A stretch of DNA of 5,610 nucleotides, taken from positions 1-5,610 of the forward strand of contig JAPSIJ010000176.1 in NCBI GenBank assembly GCA_031178805.1, read 5' to 3'. Below, piece after piece: positions 1 to 4,672 of the stretch. Under the pieces are notes generated by a model, which was not told the DNA's origin, did no database searches, and saw only the letters and a list, made by a program, of their open reading frames with translations. The position numbers and the translations under genes were made by a program. Source of the stretch: Cellulomonas sp. (GTDB taxonomy: Bacteria; Actinomycetota; Actinomycetes; Actinomycetales; Cellulomonadaceae). How positions within the stretch are numbered: position 1 is the first letter of the stretch; the number at the start of each line of letters is the position of its first letter.

Positions 1-1
1 C

Positions 2-514
2 GGCGAGGGGGCGCTCGGCTTCGACGCCGCGCTGGTCCCGCCCGCCGCGCCCGCGCACTACGGGCTCGCCGTGCTCGCGGAGGGCGTCGCCGACAACCCG
101 CACGCCCTCACCCGGTTCGTCGTGGTGAGCCGCCCGGGCGAGGTGCCCGCCCCGACCGGCGCGGACAAGACCACGCTCGTCGTGCACCTGCCCAGCAACG
201 AGGCCGGCGCGCTGCTCGCCATGCTCGAGCAGTTCGCGGCGCGCGGCGTGAACCTGTCCCGGATCGAGTCCCGGCCGATCGGCGACTCCCTCGGCCGGTA
301 CTCGTTCTCCATCGACGCCGAGGGGCACATCGCGGAGGAGCGGATGGGCGAGGCCCTGATGGGGCTGCACCGGGTCTGCCCGCACGTGCGCTACCTCGGG
401 TCCTACCCGCGGGCCGACGGCCAGGCGGCCGACGTCCACCTCGGCACCGCCGACGACGACTTCCGGACCGCGCGCGACTGGCTCCGGGGCGTGCGGGGCG
501 GCGCGACCGTCTGA
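2..514 (+). CDS. pheA: Prephenate dehydratase, C-terminal part (5' end outside window)
   Basis: Prephenate dehydratase converts prephenate to phenylpyruvate by decarboxylation and dehydration, the committed step to phenylalanine in the cytoplasm. The visible 170 codons are open from the left edge to a TGA at 512-514, so the true start lies upstream. Numbering from the first visible codon, the end of the catalytic domain carries the TRF motif (T37-R38-F39), whose Thr is catalytically important in this family. An ACT domain follows at about residues 57-140, with the two motifs linked to allosteric phenylalanine binding: GALL (69-72) and ESRP (89-92), then GRYSFSID. A tail of about 30 residues ends in TV. 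The protein looks monofunctional, with no chorismate mutase or dehydrogenase fused after the ACT domain; an N-terminal fusion cannot be excluded. It converges on the lipid kinase gene, with 9 bp between stops. Identification is firm because both the catalytic and regulatory motifs are present. Confidence 0.95.
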   Translation, partial: GEGALGFDAALVPPAAPAHYGLAVLAEGVADNPHALTRFVVVSRPGEVPAPTGADKTTLVVHLPSNEAGALLAMLEQFAARGVNLSRIESRPIGDSLGRYSFSIDAEGHIAEERMGEALMGLHRVCPHVRYLGSYPRADGQAADVHLGTADDDFRTARDWLRGVRGGATV

Positions 515-536
515 GGCCGCGGCTCAGGTGTGCGCG
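502..536 (+). terminator. Candidate hairpin spanning the two convergent stop codons
   Basis: Arms CTGAG (511-515) and CTCAG (523-527) include the pheA TGA and the complement of the kinase TGA, around a 7-nt loop. On the + strand RNA the stem extends by two G-U wobbles and a C-G pair (508-510 with 528-530). After a 2-nt internal loop come four more pairs (502-505 with 533-536). There is no T-tract. The core is short and part of its symmetry comes simply from two facing TGA codons, so terminator function is a weak inference. No better terminator is visible between the two genes. Confidence 0.3.
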
Positions 537-1690
537 ACGCGGACCACGAGCGCGCCCGGGTCCACCCGGGCGGCCAGGGTCGTGGCCTGGCCGATGACGT
601 CGCCGTCCACCTGCACCCACTCCCCGCCGGCGACCTCGATCGTCACCTCGCGCGCCCGGGCGTGGTCGATCCGGCCGATCTTCGCCGGCAGCTGGTTGCG
701 CACGCCGACGCCCTGCAGCACGACCTCCCCGAACAGCTGCGCCCAGCCGGCCACGCCGCCGCGGGTGTCGATCGCCGCGACGTCCAGCCAGCCGTCGTCC
801 AGCTCGGCGTCGGGCAGCAGGGTGATCCCGCCCGGCAGCCGCCCGCAGTTGCCGACCAGCAGGCTGCGCACCCGCGCCGGCTCGGCCGGGGCGTCGTCCA
901 GCCGCACCGTCGTCCGCAGCCGGCGGCCGTGCAGGTGCTTGATGCCGGAGACGAAGTAGGCCATCCAGCCGACCCGCGCCTTGAGCTGGTCGTCGGTGTC
1001 CGCGACCATCGCCGCGTCGAACCCGATGCCCGCGATCACCAGGAAGATGTGGTCGCGCGGCACGTCGGTGTCGGCGGGCAGGTCGTCCGCGGCCTCCGCG
1101 ATGTCGTCGGCCACGTCCGACTCCGACGCCAGCACCTTCAGCCAGCCGACGTCGATGGTGCGGTCGGTGCCGTCCAGCGCGATCTGCAGCGCCGCGAGCG
1201 GGTCGCCGAGCGGGATGTCGAGGTTCCGGGCGAGCAGGTTGCCGGTGCCCACCGGCACCAGGCCCATCGGCACGCCGGTGCCGACCAGCGCCTCGGCCAC
1301 CGCGCGCACCGTGCCGTCGCCGCCCAGCGCGACCACCACGTCGGCGCCCCGCGCCACGGCGTCCCGCGCCTGGCCGATCCCCGGGTCCTCCGGGGTCGTC
1401 TCCAGCCACAGCGGCTCGGGCAGGTACTGCTCCGCGCACGCGCGACGGACCGTGGCCCGCAGGTCGGGCACGTCGGGCTTGGAGGGGTTGGCGACGAACG
1501 CGACCAGCGGCCCGCGCGGGGCCGGGTCGGCGGCCGCCTGCGCGGGCGCCGCCGCCGCGGTCCCGGCGACGTGCACGACCCGCGCGGCCCGGCGCGCGGC
1601 GGCGGTGCCCCGCCAGACGGCGGCGGACGCGACGAGGGCCGCCACGGACAGCGCGGCGGACGCGATCGCGAGCCATCCCTCCCAGGTCAT
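524..1690 (-). CDS. Membrane-anchored diacylglycerol kinase family lipid kinase
   Basis: The 388-aa product belongs to the DAGK catalytic (DgkB/YegS-like) family, which phosphorylates diacylglycerol or a related lipid with ATP at the inner face of the membrane. Residues about 5-26 form one hydrophobic helix, followed by an Arg-rich stretch and an Ala/Pro-rich linker to about residue 60. The kinase fold begins near 62 with NPSK (68-71), then the nucleotide-binding GGDGT (123-127) and GTGN (148-151). The second domain has GIGFDA (221-226) and a C-terminal VDGD (361-364). An acidic low-complexity insert (about 190-213) separates the two lobes. Soluble members are near 300 aa; the extra length is the N-terminal anchor and linker. 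The ATG at 1690 is chosen because it lies 6 nt after a good -10 box and includes the membrane helix; no Shine-Dalgarno is seen. It is divergent from clpC and convergent with pheA. The exact lipid substrate cannot be told; diacylglycerol is likeliest, other lipids are possible. Confidence 0.9.
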   Translation of the reverse strand: MTWEGWLAIASAALSVAALVASAAVWRGTAAARRAARVVHVAGTAAAAPAQAAADPAPRGPLVAFVANPSKPDVPDLRATVRRACAEQYLPEPLWLETTPEDPGIGQARDAVARGADVVVALGGDGTVRAVAEALVGTGVPMGLVPVGTGNLLARNLDIPLGDPLAALQIALDGTDRTIDVGWLKVLASESDVADDIAEAADDLPADTDVPRDHIFLVIAGIGFDAAMVADTDDQLKARVGWMAYFVSGIKHLHGRRLRTTVRLDDAPAEPARVRSLLVGNCGRLPGGITLLPDAELDDGWLDVAAIDTRGGVAGWAQLFGEVVLQGVGVRNQLPAKIGRIDHARAREVTIEVAGGEWVQVDGDVIGQATTLAARVDPGALVVRVAHT

Positions 1691-1696
1691 GCGCCG

Positions 1697-1702
1697 AATC
1701 TA
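1697..1702 (-). promoter_or_regulatory. -10 box for a leaderless lipid kinase transcript
   Basis: Read on the minus strand, TAGATT fits the actinobacterial TANNNT -10 consensus. It is followed by six bases (CGGCGC) and then the ATG at 1690-1688. That places the expected transcription start on the A of the ATG, the arrangement known for leaderless mRNAs in actinobacteria. The bases before the ATG have no Shine-Dalgarno-like purine run, which supports the reading. No recognisable -35 is present about 17 bp upstream. Confidence 0.6.
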
Positions 1703-1769
1703 CGGGTCGGCGGGAGCCCCCGCCCGGAGGACGCCGGACCGGACCGCGCGCGGGGCGGCGGCCGGGCCG

Positions 1770-1786
1770 TCACGCCAGGGGCGAAC
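1770..1786 (+). promoter_or_regulatory. Candidate ClgR operator upstream of clpC
   Basis: The ClgR activator of actinobacterial clp genes binds an inverted repeat close to GTTCGC-N5-GCGAAC (consensus recalled from Streptomyces and Corynebacterium work). Here CGC (1773-1775), five bases, then GCGAAC (1781-1786) give a perfect right half-site and a left half matching in its CGC core (TCACGC, 3 of 6). The centre is about 49 bp upstream of the predicted clpC start of transcription, just above the -35 region, a suitable place for an activator. The adjoining -35 is poor, which also suits activation. Binding is inferred from the motif and context only. Confidence 0.55.
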
Positions 1787-1814
1787 ACGGGACGCCCCGG
1801 GCACCCCCCGCCGT

Positions 1815-1820
1815 TAGCAT
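1815..1820 (+). promoter_or_regulatory. Predicted -10 box of the clpC promoter
   Basis: TAGCAT matches TANNNT and stands out in a GC-rich stretch. Transcription would begin at about the A at 1826-1827, giving a leader of roughly 76 nt before the clpC ATG. The -35 position (about 1792-1797, ACGCCC) does not resemble TTGACA, so the promoter probably depends on an activator or an alternative sigma factor. Confidence 0.5.
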
Positions 1821-1833
1821 CGAACAACGCCGC

Positions 1834-1890
1834 CTCGCCGTGCGTGGTCCCGGGCTCCAGAACCGGCCGCGACGGCGAGCACGCCGCTCG
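1834..1890 (+). promoter_or_regulatory. Structured clpC 5' leader with two competing stems
   Basis: CTCGCCGT (1834-1841) is perfectly complementary to ACGGCGAG (1872-1879), giving an 8-bp stem around a 30-nt loop. CGAGC (1876-1880) can instead pair with GCTCG (1886-1890) around a 5-nt loop, directly before the ribosome binding site. The two stems share 1876-1879 and so exclude each other. In DNA this rich in G and C such pairings arise often by chance, so a regulatory role is speculative. Confidence 0.2.
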
Positions 1891-1897
1891 TGAGGAG
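1891..1897 (+). promoter_or_regulatory. clpC ribosome binding site, decides the start
   Basis: TGAGGAG is a strong Shine-Dalgarno. The GAGGAG core ends 5 nt before the ATG at 1903. A GTG at 1897 is in frame two codons upstream but overlaps this site, so it cannot be the start served by it. The ATG also gives the N-terminus MFERF that is standard for actinobacterial ClpC. Confidence 0.85.
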
Positions 1898-1902
1898 TGC
1901 AC

Positions 1903-4485
1903 ATGTTCGAGAGATTCACCGACCGTGCCCGTCGCGTGGTCGTCCTCGCCCAGGAAGAGGCGCGGATGCTCAACCACAACTACATCGGCACCGAGCACAT
2001 CCTCCTGGGCCTGATCCACGAGGGGGAGGGTGTCGCGGCCAAGGCCCTGGAGTCGCTCAACATCTCGCTCGACGCGGTGCGCGCCCAGGTGCAGGAGATC
2101 ATCGGCGAGGGCCAGCAGGCCCCGAGCGGGCACATCCCGTTCACGCCGCGCGCCAAGAAGGTGCTGGAGCTGTCGCTGCGCGAGGCGCTGCAGCTCGGCC
2201 ACAACTACATCGGGACCGAGCACATCCTGCTCGGCCTCATCCGCGAGGGCGAGGGCGTCGCCGCCCAGGTGCTGGGCAAGCTCGGCGCCGACCTCAACCG
2301 CGTCCGCCAGCAGGTCATCCAGCTGCTGTCCGGCTACCAGGGCAAGGAGCCCGTGGCCGCCGGCGGCCCGCAGGAGGGCCAGCCCTCCGGCTCCGCCGTC
2401 CTCGACCAGTTCGGCCGCAACCTGACGCAGGCCGCGCGCGAGGGCAAGCTCGACCCGGTCATCGGGCGCGAGAAGGAGATCGAGCGGGTCATGCAGGTGC
2501 TGTCCCGCCGCACCAAGAACAACCCGGTGCTGATCGGCGAGCCCGGCGTCGGCAAGACCGCCGTCGTCGAGGGCCTGGCCCAGGACATCGTCCGGGGCGA
2601 CGTGCCGGAGACCCTGAAGGACAAGCAGCTCTACACGCTGGACCTCGGCGCCCTGGTCGCCGGCTCCCGCTACCGCGGTGACTTCGAGGAGCGCCTGAAG
2701 AAGGTCCTCAAGGAGATCCGCACCCGCGGCGACATCATCCTGTTCATCGACGAGATCCACACCCTCGTGGGTGCGGGTGCCGCCGAGGGCGCGATCGACG
2801 CCGCCAGCATCCTCAAGCCGATGCTCGCCCGCGGCGAGCTGCAGACCGTCGGCGCGACGACCCTGGACGAGTACCGCAAGTACGTCGAGAAGGACCCGGC
2901 CCTCGAGCGCCGGTTCCAGCCCATCCAGGTCTCCGAGCCGAACCTCGGGCACGCCATCGAGATCCTCAAGGGCCTGCGCGACCGGTACGAGGCGCACCAC
3001 CGCGTGTCCATCACCGACGGCGCCCTCGTGGCCGCCGCCACGCTGGCCGACCGGTACGTCAACGACCGGTTCCTGCCGGACAAGGCGATCGACCTGGTCG
3101 ACGAGGCCGGCGCCCGCCTGCGCATCCGCCGCATGACCGCTCCGCCGGAGCTGCGCGAGCTCGACGAGCAGATCGCCGAGACGCGCCGCGACAAGGAGTC
3201 GGCGATCGACGAGCAGGACTTCGAGAAGGCCGCGCGGCTGCGCGACGCCGAGAAGCAGCTCGGCCTCAAGCGCCAGGAGAAGGAGAAGGCCTGGAAGTCG
3301 GGCGACCTGGACGCGGTCGCCGAGGTCGACGAGGAGCTCATCGCCGAGGTGCTGGCGCTGGCCACCGGGATCCCGGTGTTCAAGCTCACCGAGGAGGAGT
3401 CCAGCCGGCTGCTCCACATGGAGGACGAGCTGCACAAGCGCGTCGTCGGCCAGGAGTCGGCGATCAAGGCGCTCTCGCAGGCCATCCGCCGCACGCGTGC
3501 CGGCCTGAAGGACCCGAAGCGCCCCGGCGGCTCGTTCATCTTCGCCGGCCCCACCGGCGTCGGGAAGACCGAGCTCGCCAAGGCGCTCGCGGAGTTCCTG
3601 TTCGGTGACGAGGACGCGCTGATCCAGCTCGACATGTCCGAGTTCTCGGAGAAGCACACCGTGTCGCGGCTGTTCGGCTCGCCCCCCGGCTACGTCGGCT
3701 ACGACGAGGGCGGGCAGCTCACCGAGAAGGTCCGGCGCAAGCCGTTCTCGGTCGTGCTGTTCGACGAGGTCGAGAAGGCGCACGCGGACATCTTCAACTC
3801 GCTGCTGCAGATCCTCGAGGACGGTCGCCTGACCGACTCGCAGGGCCGGGTGGTCGACTTCAAGAACACCGTGATCATCATGACCACGAACCTCGGCACC
3901 CGGGACATCGCCAAGGGCGTCCAGACCGGCTTCCAGGCCGGCGGCGACCTGTCGACGTCGTACGAGCGCATGAAGTCCAAGGTCAACGACGAGCTCAAGA
4001 CGCACTTCCGTCCCGAGTTCCTCAACCGCGTCGACGACGTGGTCGTGTTCCCGCAGCTCTCGCAGCCGGAGATCTTCCAGATCGTCGACCTGATGATCGC
4101 GAAGCTCGACGCCCGTCTGCGCGACAAGGACATGGGCATCGAGCTCACCGAGGCGGCCAAGAAGCTGCTCTCGGAGAAGGGCTACGACCCGGTCCTGGGC
4201 GCCCGGCCGCTGCGCCGCGCGATCCAGCGGGAGATCGAGGACGCGCTGTCCGAGAAGATCCTGTTCGGGGAGCTGCACGCGGGTCAGCAGATCGTCGTGG
4301 ACGCCCACGGCGAGGGCCTGCTCGGCGAGTTCGTCTTCCGCGGCGAGGAGCGCGGGCCGCGCGCCAAGGAGCCGGCCACGGTCGGGGCGCACTCCGCCGG
4401 GACGCCGGGCTCCGGCACGGACGTCCCGCCGGCGCCGCCGATCGCGTCGAACGGTGACGGCGGCACGGGCCTCCTGCCCGCCTGA
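1903..4485 (+). CDS. clpC: ATP-dependent Clp protease ATP-binding subunit ClpC
   Basis: ClpC is a cytoplasmic hexameric Hsp100/AAA+ unfoldase that threads proteins into the ClpP peptidase. The 860-aa product is complete and close to the mycobacterial ClpC1 length (about 850). Domains in order: a double Clp-N repeat (about 1-145), in which the word NYIGTEHILLGLI occurs at 26-38 and again at 101-113; AAA1 with Walker A GEPGVGKT (212-219), pore-loop Y257, Walker B D283-E284 and arginines R336-R337; a short M domain with a UVR-like helix (about 415-465, core DFEKAARLRD); AAA2 with Walker A GPTGVGKT (549-556), pore loop GYVG (596-599), Walker B D621-E622, sensor N663 and sensor-2 GAR (R768). The ClpP-docking loop reads TGF at 675-677. 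The last 55 or so residues are a divergent Gly/Pro-rich tail. Every ATPase residue checked is intact. It stands alone, with its own promoter region and strong terminator. ClgR control is likely. Identification is secure. Confidence 0.98.
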   Translation: MFERFTDRARRVVVLAQEEARMLNHNYIGTEHILLGLIHEGEGVAAKALESLNISLDAVRAQVQEIIGEGQQAPSGHIPFTPRAKKVLELSLREALQLGHNYIGTEHILLGLIREGEGVAAQVLGKLGADLNRVRQQVIQLLSGYQGKEPVAAGGPQEGQPSGSAVLDQFGRNLTQAAREGKLDPVIGREKEIERVMQVLSRRTKNNPVLIGEPGVGKTAVVEGLAQDIVRGDVPETLKDKQLYTLDLGALVAGSRYRGDFEERLKKVLKEIRTRGDIILFIDEIHTLVGAGAAEGAIDAASILKPMLARGELQTVGATTLDEYRKYVEKDPALERRFQPIQVSEPNLGHAIEILKGLRDRYEAHHRVSITDGALVAAATLADRYVNDRFLPDKAIDLVDEAGARLRIRRMTAPPELRELDEQIAETRRDKESAIDEQDFEKAARLRDAEKQLGLKRQEKEKAWKSGDLDAVAEVDEELIAEVLALATGIPVFKLTEEESSRLLHMEDELHKRVVGQESAIKALSQAIRRTRAGLKDPKRPGGSFIFAGPTGVGKTELAKALAEFLFGDEDALIQLDMSEFSEKHTVSRLFGSPPGYVGYDEGGQLTEKVRRKPFSVVLFDEVEKAHADIFNSLLQILEDGRLTDSQGRVVDFKNTVIIMTTNLGTRDIAKGVQTGFQAGGDLSTSYERMKSKVNDELKTHFRPEFLNRVDDVVVFPQLSQPEIFQIVDLMIAKLDARLRDKDMGIELTEAAKKLLSEKGYDPVLGARPLRRAIQREIEDALSEKILFGELHAGQQIVVDAHGEGLLGEFVFRGEERGPRAKEPATVGAHSAGTPGSGTDVPPAPPIASNGDGGTGLLPA

Positions 4486-4495
4486 CGCACCACCA

Positions 4496-4545
4496 GCACG
4501 AGGGCCGGGTCGCACCGCGAGGTGCGGCCCGGCCCTTCGTCGTGC
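4496..4545 (+). terminator. Strong rho-independent-like terminator after clpC
   Basis: The core stem pairs 4501-4516 with 4521-4536: 16 bp with a single G-U wobble, closed by the tetraloop GCGA, which fits the stable GNRA class. Outside a small bulge (about 4537-4539), GCACG (4496-4500) pairs again with CGTGC (4541-4545). It starts about 10 bp after the clpC stop. There is no T-tract, as is common for actinobacterial terminators. It should insulate the LacI-family gene from clpC transcription. Confidence 0.85.
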
Positions 4546-4583
4546 CGGGGGCGTTCGCCGGCCGGGCGGATGCTGCTCGGCTC

Positions 4584-4657
4584 GCATTCCGGGAGGAACC
4601 CGGGCATTCCGCTGGGTGGCGGCACCCAGATCCCCGCCATCGGGCTGCGAGGAATGC
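4584..4657 (+). repeat. Three copies of GCATTCC, two direct and one inverted
   Basis: GCATTCCG occurs at 4584-4591 and 4604-4611, exactly 20 bp apart, about two helical turns. The inverse GGAATGC lies at 4651-4657, just before the -10 box of the regulator gene. The word is AT-richer than its surroundings. Spacing on one face of the helix and closeness to the promoter suggest half-sites for a regulator, possibly the LacI-family protein itself or a local factor. The word is only 7-8 bp, so chance remains possible. Confidence 0.35.
4612..4629 (+). promoter_or_regulatory. Perfect 18-bp inverted repeat, candidate operator
   Basis: CTGGGTG (4612-4618) and CACCCAG (4623-4629) are perfect inverted arms around GCGG. 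The centre is about 52 bp upstream of the predicted start of the LacI-family gene. The even, near-18-bp symmetry resembles LacI-family operators in size, but the middle lacks the central CG step typical of them. It could also be a small hairpin or bind another protein. Confidence 0.35.
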
Positions 4658-4660
4658 GCC

Positions 4661-4666
4661 TACCCT
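4661..4666 (+). promoter_or_regulatory. -10 box for a leaderless LacI-family gene transcript
   Basis: TACCCT fits TANNNT and is followed by six bases (TTCGGC) and then the ATG at 4673, so transcription should start at the ATG itself. The only Shine-Dalgarno-like run, GAGGAA at 4649-4654, ends 18 nt before the ATG, too far to serve it, and lies upstream of the -10. No clear -35 is visible. The geometry is identical to that of the lipid kinase promoter in this window. Confidence 0.6.
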
Positions 4667-4672
4667 TTCGGC

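Noticed and set aside
1811..1825. TTAGCA at the clpC promoter as half of a CIRCE (HrcA) element
   Set aside because: The second arm GAGTGCTAA is absent at the required spacing, and no HspR or CtsR-type repeat is present either.
1897..1905. GTG at 1897 as the clpC start
   Set aside because: It overlaps the Shine-Dalgarno and would add Met-His before the conserved MFERF N-terminus.
530..2014. 494-codon + strand open frame opposite the lipid kinase
   Set aside because: It is antisense to the kinase, runs through the divergent promoter region into clpC, and encodes an Arg/His/Gly-rich string with no family features.
1967..2239. Duplicated NYIGTEHILLGLI coding segments as a DNA repeat
   Set aside because: This is the normal internal duplication of the Clp-N domain; the DNA copies differ at many third positions.
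4553..4568. Second ClgR-like site GTTCGC followed by GCG
   Set aside because: The spacing between the cores is seven bases rather than five, and it lies after the clpC terminator.
1687..4587. 966-codon open frame on the minus strand opposite clpC
   Set aside because: It is the antisense shadow of clpC. Its product is a low-complexity Leu/Ala/Asp/Glu/Arg-rich string without domains, as expected from strong third-position G/C in the real gene.
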